Shown: positions 50,740 to 62,500 of the stretch, one piece after another
How the letters are laid out: each line of letters starts with the position of its first letter
Numbering within the stretch: position 1 is the first letter of the stretch
Origin: Heliocidaris tuberculata
Taxonomy: Eukaryota; Echinodermata; Echinoidea; Camarodonta; Echinometridae
Reading direction: 5' to 3'
Length of the DNA: 64,000 bases
NCBI GenBank assembly: GCA_025618425.1
Contig: CM046832.1
Location: 23,294,359-23,358,358 of the forward strand
Notes under the pieces: model-generated
What the model saw: the letters and a program-made list of their open reading frames with translations, nothing else
Databases searched by the model: none
Told to the model about the DNA's origin: nothing
Position numbers and translations under genes: made by a program

Positions 50740-53700
50740 ATTTATTTCATTTATTTATTTATTCATAATATTTAATCAGGAAACCCAATCAACAAATGCT
50801 GCTCTCCCTTGGGGTCCTGTACAAAATAAAAATAAAATGCGAGCATCATACATGTGTAGTTAATACATATCAATGATCATTATGTGTAATAAACAAATTA
50901 AAAACATCAGCAATGAAATAACACATGTTTGCTAAAATTACAAACGCAATTGCTAAACAAATTGAATTATAAGGAAGACATTTAAAGATTATTCTGCAAA
51001 TATTGACGGAAGGATGCAAGAGATATGTATATTTTGACAAGAGGGTTCCAAACTGATCCACAGTGGGACCGCTAAATAGTGAAAAGAATGTTTGAAGGAC
51101 TCTGTATTACATTTGGGATAATGTAACTTATTTTGAGACGATGATCTAGTTCCATGTGTATGAAGGTCTTTCCTAAAAGTAAATAACTTCGAAAAACATG
51201 AAGGGGCAATACCTTTCATGCATTTAAACATTAATAAATATCTGAAAAAACGAACTCTATATGTTCAAAACGCATCCAGCCTAAAGAAGCGAATAACGTA
51301 TCATCAGGAGTTATAAAATCTGCTTTTAAAATCATCCTTTGAATCTTTCAGTGTCTTCCTTGAATCTATCCTCCCAAACAGTACAACTATAATCTAGGAT
51401 AGGCATAACCATAGCATTATACAAGGTGAGTAATGTATTTTCATTAACGATTCTAGGACAACTACCCCTAGACAACTACCCCCCGGACAACTACCCCCCG
51501 GAAAACCACCCCCTGGACAACTACCCCTCGGAAAACCACCCCCTGGACGACTACCCCCTAGGACATCTACCCCCCAGGACAACTACCCCCCAGGACAACT
51601 ACCCCCCAGGACAACTACCCCCAGGACAATTACCCCCCAGGACAACTACCCCCCAGGACAATTACCCCCCAGGACAACTACCCCCAGGACAACTACCCCC
51701 AGGACAATTACCCCCAGGACAGTTTTTCCGGGGGTAGCTGTCCAGGGGGTAGTTGTTCGGGGGGTAGTTGTCCGGGGGTAATTGTCCTGGGGGTAGTTGT
51801 CCTGGGGGGTAGTTGTCCTAGGGGGTAGTTGTCCTGGGGGTAGTTGTCCTGGGGGGTAGTTGTCCTAGGGGGTAGTTGTCCTGGGGGGGTAGTTGTCCTA
51901 GGGGGTAGTCGTCCAGGGGGTGGTTTTCCGGGGGGTGGTTGTCCGGGGGGTAATTGTCCAGGGGGTAGTTGTCCGGATACGTCATTAACACACCCCTTTA
52001 AATCTTCTTATTTCACCAAGTTTCCTGCTAACTTTACTATAGTTTGGATACATGTTCCTTCCACGAGAGCTCATTATCTATCGTTACTCCCAAACATTCA
52101 AAGGAAAAAACTTGCTTAATCTCATGGTTATCACAAATTATGTTAAAAGGGGTTTCATTGGACTGCACAGATTGCGATAGTCTAGTTCGTGTACCAATTA
52201 TCATGCATTTTGTTTTTTTCATAATTTATCGTCATGCGGTTTCTTTCTAATCAGTCAACAACATTTTTAAAATCTTCTTGTAATTTACTCTGTATTTCAG
52301 ATAAAGTTGCACCTTCCGCATTTATCGATGTATCATCCGCGTATACATAACAATTTTAGAGTGTTTTAGTACCTTAGGCATATCATTTATAAATATGGAA
52401 AATAATTTTGGGCCCAAGATAGATCCCTGTGAAACACCTTTACAAATTGTTTTACTATCAGACAATGCCCCATTTACAAACACGCTGTGACCTATCAAAT
52501 GAATAAGAGTGAAACCACTTGATGGCATCTGAGGAAAAACCGTGATATTTCAACTTACATAATAACAAATCTAAGTCTACCAAGTCAAATGCCTTTTTGA
52601 GATCGATGAAGATAACACCAACCATTTTCCCATTATTAATACTTGTATACCAATCATTAACCATACAGACCAAGGCAGTTTCAGTTGAATAATTTTTCCT
52701 AAAACGAATCTAGTTCCATGTTTATAATCTTTTCTATTATCTTAGAAATTACACTTAACACAGAGATAGGTCGAAAATTATTCATTTCTTCAAAATTACC
52801 TTTTTTATGAAGAGGTAAAACTTTAGCTTCCTTCCATTCACGAGGGAAACAACAAGATGAAAAAAGATTTATTTATCAAAGTCACAAGAGAGGGAATCAC
52901 ACCTTGACCACATAATTTAAGTATTTTACAACTTATACCATCAAGGCCACAAGAAGCATTTGAGTTTAAACTTTTTTTATGGCGTTTACAACAATATCAG
53001 CATTTACAATGGGTAAATTGAAAGTTACATTTTCTTGAGATAAATTATGCTGAGCCAAAAACTGACTTCCAGATACTTCACTACTATCAGCAATCAAGTC
53101 CTTAGTGACTGATATGAAATGATCATTAAAATGGTTTGCAATATACACCTGGTCATCAAATTCATTTCCCTCAACTACAACTTTATTTAAAGAAGGTTTA
53201 CCTTTGCCAGGTAGTATTTCTGTAATACATTTCCATAAATCACTATTATTATTTTTACAATCGAAAATTCTTTTATGGAAATATTTCTTCTTACTTGACT
53301 TAATTAATCTATCAACTTCATTTCTAAGTTTTTTATACATGACCCAATCAACTTCAGAATTTGATTTCATGAATTTCTTCAACTTCTTATCTCGCTGTAT
53401 CATAATATCCCGTATATCACTTGTAATCCAAGGCGTATGTTTTACGTGTCTTTAAAGGTATAAGTGAGTATCAACAATATTTAATAAAGATCGTTTCCAT
53501 TTTCCCCATAGAACATCAATATCATTATTTTGACCCCAAAAGCTCCAATCCATATTAAATCAGCTATGTGAACAAAAGCATTGCTTTTAAAAATTTGTTT
53601 GTAAATATTCAACATATTTATCAATACATTCATGAACATTATTTTGATGGGTGTTGTTCTACTTTCAGTAGTATATACTTCTCGCCTTTTGCAGATAGAT

Positions 53701-53810
53701 ACGGAATAAATTTTACCCTTAGTATGATGCCTATAGAAGAAATCACCTGATGAACGAGGAAGGGCCATGCAGGGCCAAGAAGTTTTGTCGGAATCCCGTC
53801 TAGGCCTAGG
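50740..53810 (-). pseudogene. Degenerate LINE (reverse transcriptase remnant), interrupted
   Basis: Minus-strand fragments in three frames line up as one old LINE. There is a linker (DWVMYKKLRNEVDRLIKSSK, 52966-53403), RT core pieces (IFIDLKKAFDLVDLDLLLCK, 52458-52673; GVSQGSILGPKLFSIFINDM, 52322-52528), the thumb (FECLGVTIDNELSWKEH, 52037-52222) and C-terminal parts (LLTLYNAMVMPILDYSCTVW near 51370-51440; MFKCMKGIAPSCF, 50989-51231). The 3' end is classic: a phrase around GGTTTCCTGATTAAATA followed by (AAAT)n at about 50741-50768. The endonuclease is missing or unrecognisable, and frameshifts and stops are present. It has YHGFSSDAIKWF and DLVDLDLL rather than the motifs of the intact copy at 3062, so it is a different family. 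Confidence 0.88.
51449..51981. mobile_element. TU-like foldback transposon made of minisatellite arms
   Basis: The left arm (about 51455-51720) is tandem GGACAACTACCCCC(C)A units of 15-16 bp. The right arm (about 51732-51975) is the same units inverted (TAGTTGTCC with GGGGG). They meet at CAGTTTTTCCGGGGG with almost no loop. TCATTAAC occurs directly at both borders (51441-51448 and 51982-51989). Removing the insert and one copy rejoins the old LINE in frame (VNENTLLTLYNAM), which confirms the boundaries. Foldback elements with inverted arms of 15-bp tandem repeats and 8-bp duplications were described in sea urchins as TU elements (recalled, not checked). There is no coding capacity. Confidence 0.88.
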
Positions 53811-55018
53811 CTAGAGGCCAACCATTTTCAGTTATGTGCAATATCATACATCGTAAAAAAAAAAAAAAATAGAATGCATAGCCGAACCCCCCCCCCCCCC
53901 TTTTAAGAAACATTTGCCGCGGAACCGCGGGGGGAGGCTGGGGTGTTGCAGCCCCCCCCCCCCACTATTTTTAGTAGACACGTGTTATAAAACCTCGGAA
54001 AAAAGGTTCGAAAATTTTCATTAATGAGTGAAATCATATCAGTCCCCCCCCCCCCCCACCCACTTTCAAAAATGCTCCGCTGCCCCTGAGAAAGATGAGG
54101 AAGTGGATTAAGAATTTACATGAATATACTATGTCCCTGCACAAATAATGTGAAAATATTTTCATCATCAAACCATGCAGGAAGATGTGAAACTCCCCAT
54201 CTCCCTGAGAAACTTTATCCAGAATGTACCTCATCCCTCCATAATCATAATCTATTCTAAATGATAATACACTGTAACTGTAACTTTAAAGGGGAATTCC
54301 AGTCCAATTTAATTTAATTTAATTTAATCTAATTGAAGCAGAAAAATCAGAGCTACAGATCAAAAAAAGTTTGAAAAAAAAATCGGACCACTAATAAGAA
54401 AGTTATGATTTTTTAGTGGCATGAAAACCTAGGAAAAACAATGAAAGTCACTAGACAAATTGGCAACTATAATGAGTTTGTGACGTCATTGGCTCACAAT
54501 TCAACAATTATTTTGATTTTTTTTAATACAACAAATTGGACTTCCCCTTTAAGTCTGGTTTCTGTCTTATATGAACTTTAGGTTGTGGTCAAATTGATAA
54601 TCATATATGCGGGTGTGACGAGAAACAAGAAATCTATAACTTGGCTGGCCTAAGACTTATACTATACAGTGTGATTTAATTAATAACTATAAAAGAAAAC
54701 ACTTTCAAGCCCCTTCATCTTCAAAACTAAATGAAATCGCTGAAATTTATTATTATAGCTGATAATTAATCCTTTAATTTATTAGGCTGTTCATCAAAAT
54801 CCAATCCTGAATGACTGAGCACTTGCCAATTAAAAAAAAAAAAACATGTCAAAATCGACTTTGCCCATGTTTGGGCTGAATTGTGTTCAAGAGTTACTTT
54901 CAGTAATATTTGTGAGTGCATTCAATTGGAGACAATTCAACCAACCTTGGGTTGACCGTTCATTTCAGTCAAAACTTGGGCACAGGCAAAATTTATTATA
55001 ATCATCATGCACCTTCCC

Positions 55019-55065
55019 CTCCCCCCCCCCCCCCCCCTCCCCCCTCCCCTCCCCCCCCCTCCCCC

Positions 55066-55119
<54 letters not shown>
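55019..55119. repeat. Poly-C tract of about 100 bp
   Basis: Almost pure C with a few T and one A. Length may be unreliable in an assembly. It ends 49 bp before the inverted-repeat element at 55169. The poly-Pro and poly-Gly frames here are not genes. Confidence 0.95.
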
Positions 55120-55122
<3 letters not shown>

Positions 55123-55168
55123 TTTCCCATCCCTCTACGTAGGTTAGGGGTAGGCCCATAGCCAGGCT

Positions 55169-55966
55169 GCGCGTTTACGTTTTACAACCTTGCCTAGGCA
55201 TATTTTCCAAATATTGCAACGAAACGGCTCGAGCTCACTCTAATTATTGACTGTTGTGTGCAAGTGTGTATGATGACCATTACAGTTCACAGAACTCCTA
55301 AAGACGCGTCCTTATTAGTTCTGCAATTCGGTTCCGCCGCCTGTTTTTGTGTATACTGACCTAAGTTCCTACGGTCTGCAAATTAAGCTTAGATAACTAC
55401 ATGTCACTCATGCCCTTCCATCAGGGGCAGATCCAGGATTTTGCATAAAGGGGGGGGGGGGGGGGGGCAACGTAGGCCCTACTGTATGTAGTGCATTTAA
55501 GCCTCCCCCCCCCCCACTTTTTTCAATGATCTTTATTTTGATTTCACTCAATAATACATGGATTTTTTTCTTTTTTCAAATTATTTTCATTGAATTACAT
55601 AACAAAAAGACAATGAAAATCACAAGTAAAATATTTCAATGACTTACATGATCATATGAACATAGAAGATAAGGCTTAACACACTAAAATATGCCTACAT
55701 TACCAGAAATACAATCAATCATCACTAAAACTATTTCACTGAATTACATGAGCATGTATACATTAGAAAAGACCTTTAAAAATTTTTTTATAAGAGAGAC
55801 ATTGAGTGAAATCTTTCTTCTTTACCAAAACCCGGCCTTTGACCTCCCCTAACCCCACGTACCCTCCTTAAAAAACCAAAACAAAAACAGCCGCAACACA
55901 CACAGAAACACAACTCTATGTACACAATCACAAATCCTCTTAAATCTCTTTCAAACCCCTCTATCT

Positions 55967-56017
<51 letters not shown>

Positions 56018-56409
56018 TACCCCTACATCGCCCCCAATCCTGCCATTTCGGTGCGATCTCTTCCATTAAACTCATTCCTTTTAATAGCTATTGCTTTTTC
56101 TTCATTTTGATATTCTAACAAAATTTGAAAACATCTTTCCTGAGTAGGAACTCTGCCCTCTGACCTTGAGTTGAAAATAATATATTCATTAAGAAAATTA
56201 CAGTAAAAGTACAGTACTGTCATGACTGTGTACACAATGGTTCGTGTGGATCTGTATAGTTTTCTCCATATACTCTGTATCACCCACAAGCATTAGGCCA
56301 TGTGCTCTGTTTGTTGAGCTGAGCCTGTCAATGCGTAGGGTGAGCTCGAGCCGTTTCATGGTGATTTTGGACAAATCTGCCTAGGCAAGGTTGTAAAACG
56401 TAAACGCGC
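55169..56409. mobile_element. 1.24-kb DNA transposon with about 100-bp TIRs and a 9-bp TSD
   Basis: It begins GCGCGTTTACGTTTTACAAC and ends GTTGTAAAACGTAAACGCGC. The arms stay similar through CTTGCCTAGGCA, GAAACGGCTCGAGCTCAC and further, about 100 bp. The 9-mer AGCCAGGCT flanks it on both sides (55160-55168 and 56410-56418). A 9-bp duplication with long TIRs points to the Mutator (MULE) group. The interior has a partial hAT-like end (CAGGGGCAGATCCAGGATTT at 55422), a poly-G/poly-C pair, and a (CT)n run at about 55971-56015. An 88-codon minus frame (56023-56289) has no recognisable domain. It ends about 145 bp upstream of the TMA7 start codon. Confidence 0.85.
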
Positions 56410-56418
56410 AGCCAGGCT

Positions 56419-56552
56419 GGTGGACAAGTGTTTCTCGAGCCAAGACTATATACTGGCGCGCGCGCGCACACTCCGTGCACTCGACTCACGTGTATGTATA
56501 AAGTGTAAGAAGAGTGTTGTTAGTGTTACAAGAGGAGGATTTTTCTTACAAA
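56419..56552 (+). promoter_or_regulatory. Presumed TMA7 promoter and 5' leader
   Basis: This is a short region between the transposon end and the TMA7 start codon. It contains a CG-alternating run (GGCGCGCGCGCGCAC), CACGTG-like GACTCACGTGTATG, and GTATAAAG about 55 bp before the ATG, which could act as a weak TATA box. The transcription start is not determined. Confidence 0.45.
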
Positions 56553-59500
56553 ATGTCTGGCAGAGAAGGTAAGCTTGCACCATATAAATGGGATTTTGAT
56601 TTACCTGAAGGTAGCAACGATAAAAAAATGTGATAAATAGGTCGATCATATGTTTTCAAAATTTTGGGTAAATTTTGAGTTTTGTTCTATCACAAACACA
56701 CATCGAAGTAAGTGGGACAACATATTGTCATTAGCAAACATGTTGGATAAAAATGTTATCAATTGTAATACTAAATTACTAATAGTTCTATCTATTTACT
56801 TGTGACTTGTGTGTGTGTGTGTGTGTGCGTGCATGTGTAAGAATGACATTTATCAGTCATCTCGTGAAATAATCCACTGCTCATTCATCATGTTGGTTGG
56901 GGACCCCACTGGAAATAAGCTCTCGAGCTTTCGCGCTCCTTGAATTTGGCGACCACAAGTTCAGCGACCAATTACGGTGTCGACAAAACGACAAATAAGA
57001 AAAAGAAAAAAAACTAACTGTTCAAAAAAGGCTTATTCGGCCGGCAAAAACACTTCTTTAAAGCTTTGTCATGTTTGTAGAACTGGAAATAGGTCTACAG
57101 TAGCTATACGAGCTCTGTGGCTTATCAATCTGGTACTGGCCACAGAGCTATACAGCCCATGCCTATACTGTGTGTGGAGGAGGATATCAACCAAAAAATC
57201 TAGATCTAAATATCACCATTTCCCACATACTGTGAGCCATGCACACCACCCTCGGAGTTTGCTAAAGGGGTTACCTTCCAGGATCAACTAAGATTGTACA
57301 AATTGAATGAATAAAAAAGAAAAAAAGCCACAAAATTGGCAGGTGTGATCAGGTTTTTTTACCTTGCACTTGTAACTTGTATATATGGGACTACACATGC
57401 AAGGTAAGATTGGTGTAGTCCCATATATACAAGTTACACAGTGTAACTTGTATATATGGGACTACATCAATCTTACCTTGCATGTGTAGTCCCATATATA
57501 CAAGTTACAAGTGCAAGGTAAAAAAACCTGATCACACCTGCCAATTTTGTGGCTTTTTTTCTTTTTTATTCATTCAATTTGTACAATCTTAGTTGATCCT
57601 GGAAGGTAACCCCTTTAGCAAACTCCGAGGGTGGTGTGCATGGCTCACAGTATGTGGGAAATGGTGATATTTAGATCTAGATTTTTTGGTTGATATCCTC
57701 CTCCACACACAGTATAGGCATGGGCTGTATAGCTCTGTGGCCAGTACCAGATTGATAAGCCACAGAGCTCGTATAGCTAGGTCTACAGCCGAAATAGAAA
57801 TGAACCGGTTTTCAAAAAGTATCATCGTAGGTGATTGATAATTTTTGCTAATAACGTCATTTTAGTTCTATGATTGGAGAAATGACAGAACAGCGAACGC
57901 AAATAAAAATCATCACGAATTTTCGACGTTTTTATTTAACCTCTGTATTTCGCTATCATTATGCTGAATGATGTTGTTCGAAATGGGAATTATGTAGAGT
58001 GTAATGTAACTACAAGCCTATTTGTAAGTTAAAACAGTAAGATCCAGACCTCTTGCCCCGGTATGTGGCATATACCACCAGAAAGCTGAACTCTTCAGCT
58101 TTAATTTGGTATAGTCAGATAAGAATTAAAAATGTCGATGAAAATTTAAGAGAGCTTTTATTTAACCACTGTATTTCGCTATCATTATGCGGACTGACTT
58201 TATGTTCGAAGACGGGTTATTGAGTGTCTAAGTTTAAGTTAAAACGGTAAGATCCAGACATCTTGCCCCGGTATGTGGCATATAGCACCAGAAAGCTGAA
58301 TTCTTCAGCTTTAATTTGGCATAGTCAGTTAAGAATAAAAAATGTCGATGAAAATTTGAGAAAGCTTATATTTAACCTCTGTATTTCGCTATCATTATGC
58401 TGACTGACTTTATGTTCGAAGCCGGGTTATTGAGTGTCTAAGTTTAAGTTAAAACGGTAAGATCCAGACATCTTGCCCCAGTATGTGGCATATAGCACCA
58501 GAAAGCTGAACTCTTAAGCCTTAATTTAGTATAGTCAGCTAAGAATAAAAAATGCCGATGAAAATTTAAGAGAGCTTTTATTTAACCACTGTATTTCGCT
58601 ATCATTATATGCGGACTGACTTTATGTTCGAAGCCGGGTTATTTAATGTCTAAAGGACAAAGTTTAAGTTAAAACAGTAAGATGCTGACATCTTGCCCCG
58701 GTATGTCATATTTTCCATCATAAAACTGAATATTTTACACACTCATTCCTGGAGTACAATCCTGTATCGCCTCACTACGCCTACTTGAATTGAAGTTTCC
58801 GACCGGTAATGAAGCGAAATTGACGGTGCAAATATTTTTTTGTTTTGTTTTGTCTCTTTTGAGGACACCGTACAGCGATTTTCTATTGTTCTCGACCGCG
58901 TCACGCTTCGGTGCCTCCGAGTGGTCGCTGGAGTGGTCGCCAAAGGTAGCGCAATGAGCTTTCGTGGGTTATCCTGTTCAAGCTTACATAATTTTGATCT
59001 GATATTCTTTTATTGTTGTATGTTGGAGGCTTGGCAAATAAAATCAATCAATCAATCAATCAATCAATCATGTTCATGGTAGTGCTGGTATCGGCATGGA
59101 AAATCTATGTCGCCATGTCGCAATAAAATTAACGCCGATGTCGACATGTGTCGACATCTGGACATGAGTCAAACAAGTCTAAACTCGGGTCGCTCCCGTA
59201 GTGACCGTACACTATTAAACCAGAGTTACCCGACACAAATTCACAAGAGCTTTACATGGAATACATGCACTATGTCCTCACAGGCTCACACTCGCAGTCA
59301 TACTCACTTACAGTTCTCAAAGATGCACACTGTCAACTATTTGCCCCAAAATTTGTTTTGTATGATCCAATTTATCAAGCATTAATGAAAGTCATGCGGT
59401 GCGAGTCAGCTAGTGTCGCATATCTAGGCGCATGTACATGTACGTAATGTGTACCGGTCGTCGCAGCTAGATACGCAGCGATCGTGTCGCGCGCGCGCGC

Positions 59501-62500
59501 TGCTAATGCGTATGTGAAACAAATCACGTACGCGCGGACGACGCCTCGGCGAGGTACATGTAAAAAGACCCATTTTATGTCGCCATCGGAGCATGCGTGT
59601 CGACATGTCGGCAAAGTCCAAAACCAGTACTTTTGTCGCCATAGTGGCGACATCAGGCGTGTCGATACCAGCACTAGTTCATGGTGTAGATCAACCTAGA
59701 CCGAAAATTCTGTCTCTCGTTCATTAGCCTCTTATTAATTTTGACAGGGTCCGCCATTCACTTAGAGACAGAAACGCTCCTGTCACGATCAGTCGGCATG
59801 TAGTCGTAAAAAGGCTTGTAGACCCCCTTCTTAATTATTTATTACAAATTGAATAGATTAGGCCTAGGCTCTAAACATTCACAAATCTGTTCACTTACCA
59901 ATTTGACTGTTTTATTCCTTGTAATGTTCCTTTTTCAGGTAATTCAGGGTCCAAGTTATCTGTTTGAAAATCTTGCTGCCGTATTCAAACGGTTTCCTCT
60001 GCGCAGGAATGAATTAACATCACACCTGTTCTAGTCTATGTACAAGGGAAAATTATTGTGAAGGGAAAAAATCAATGTGTGCGAGTTCGTAATGAATTCA
60101 TCACATTTTTCCCTTCATAATAATTTTCCCTTGTACGTACATGTAGACTAGAACGGGTGCGATGTTAATTCATTCCTGATCCTGCGCAGAGGAAACCTTT
60201 TGAATATGCCTGCAAGATTTTCAAACGGATAATAACTTGGACCCTGAATTACCTGAAAAAGGAGCATTACAAGGAATAAAACAGTCAAATTGGTAAGTGA
60301 ACAGATTCGTGAATGTTTAGAGCCTAGGCCTAATCTATTCAATTTGTAAAAAATAATGAAGAAGGGGGTCTACAAGCCTTTTTACGACTACATGCCGACT
60401 GATCGTCGGCTCTCAGAAAGTTTGCACAGCAGAGTGATAGGAGCGTTTCTGTCTCTAAGTGAATGGCCGACCCTGTCAAAATAAAGAGGCTAATGAACGA
60501 GAGACAGAATTTTCGGTCTAGGTGTAGACCTAGATCTATATAGATCTATATAACTTGTTAGGTCGTTTCATTAAATCAACCCAATGACAGTCATAACTGT
60601 TGTCGGCGATCTACGGAAATGTCATGGGCCTGACAAACTGTTTCACGACAGCTCATGGATATCGATACATAGTCTATATCACAGCACAGTCCATTGGAAT
60701 TATCGTCAATTACCCAAACAGATTTTGAGGCTCAGTTTTTCTCAAACTAAGCTAACTTAGACCTCTATTCCAAAATGTCAAAAATGGCAGCGAAGATGAA
60801 TGCCGGTAATACAAACATCCCGTTTACATGAAAAGATATGTTACTTATGGCATCTTAGAATTTATAAAATTGAGAAGACTAGAGGAGGTTTTTGCGATGT
60901 ACGAATCTAGATTTGTAGGTAAGAGGATACCATAATTGACTAATTATGGAAAGAAGACCCAAATCATGTTCACTTCAGAGAAAATGATTAAATTAAGATA
61001 TTTTATGGCCCAATTTTTAATATTTATTCATTAAAATATACATACAAAATTATTCATATCAAAGCATTGCATGAAAAGGGAAAATATAGGAAAAATACAT
61101 GATAAATTGTTGTCGTTCTTATGGGTCTGTATATACAGACTGTTCCATTTTTGATGCTGATTCTATGGTAGACGGATGTGGGTATTTTTAATATTAATCT
61201 CATTTACTTGTTGGGGGGTCAAGAAACCATAAGAACATATTGTCCGTCTGTACAATATTATAATACGAACATTAGTAACACTATTTGATAAAGGAATGGT
61301 AAAGGATGGTGTTTGGAGATCAGGAAATAAATGTTCTCTTAATTTACTTTCTTATTTTTTCGCAGCCCATAGACTAACTAAAAGCTGGCTTGTGATGGCG
61401 TTCTAAAAAGATATGACAGGTCTGGAGTACCGACAAGTCACTTGTCAGCGAAGTTGTCGCTGGCCTTGGCAAAGACAGCTTTGTGTAACACTTTAATAGC
61501 GGACAAGTTGAGCGACAGTGTTGAGATGTCGCTGATCTTGTCGTTATGACGGTTTGATGAAATGACCCCCAGATAGACCTAGATAGATCTAGAGTCTATA
61601 GGCCTACACACTTGTGACAGGCCTATTTTTTACACAACACAGTACCGTACTATGTTGTGTAAAAGATAGGCCTGTTTAATGTATTCAAATAAGTAATCGT
61701 ATGCAAATCCCCCGCGCAAAAAATTTCTAATTGGGTTAATGTCGATCTTGTAACTTTAACAATTTAGCCTGTTTATTACTGTAATATATTGTCTGGATGT
61801 CAACACAATTTTCCCTAGATCTCTAGACAAAATCATGAAATTGGACTCATAAGAACTAGGGTAAAGAAAGTGAAAAGAAATCGCATCTTGATATGGATAC
61901 CATTCCATGTGGCGTTGAAAAATTGTTTCATTTTTCAACAAATGAGTACATACTCCAAAAGTTCAAGGGGCTGTTGGTTTACATGTAATTAAATTTACAT
62001 ATAGAGTGTATGATGGTTTCATGAGACCCAGCCAAGCTGCACTGATGGAAAAGTGTGAATTCAATTTTATACTTGGCCCTACATGTACATTGTAGACAGC
62101 GTTGTCACTACAGTGGTCGGCGCCGGTCGGGACCTTCCACCACTCGAAATTTCTGACCAGCACTCAATGCAATATCACACCCACTAATTTCCCCACTGAC
62201 AGAAAAAAATACTACGATTTTGACCTACAAACATGCAATTGTTTTTTAAGCCAGCAGATTCAATGACAAAATTTTACGTACGCATAAGCAAATTTACATG
62301 AAATCGGGCGAAGAATTTTCCTGGAAGGTATACACCTATACACAGCCACTAGCGCAGCGCAGCTCCTTCCCAAATATGAATCATATTTACGTATAAATTG
62401 TTTACGTACCCCTACCCGTACCTGTGCGTGCATGCCCAACAACAAATCACTACACACTGTACTCGTCTCCAAGCTGGAATGTCGCAATCAGCTGATTTGC

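Noticed and set aside
51449..51981. Tandem units resembling a CRISPR array
   Set aside because: There are no unique spacers, units are contiguous and inverted halfway, and the DNA is clearly animal nuclear.
53880..54090. Possible hAT copy ending GCTGCCCCTG near 54088
   Set aside because: Only one end resembles the family; the left end and a duplication could not be located.
54916..55161. Poly-proline open frame
   Set aside because: Produced entirely by the poly-C tract.
56977..57825. Two opposed frames encoding the same 60-residue peptide
   Set aside because: They are the two arms of the palindromic transposon; identical peptides on opposite strands are expected.
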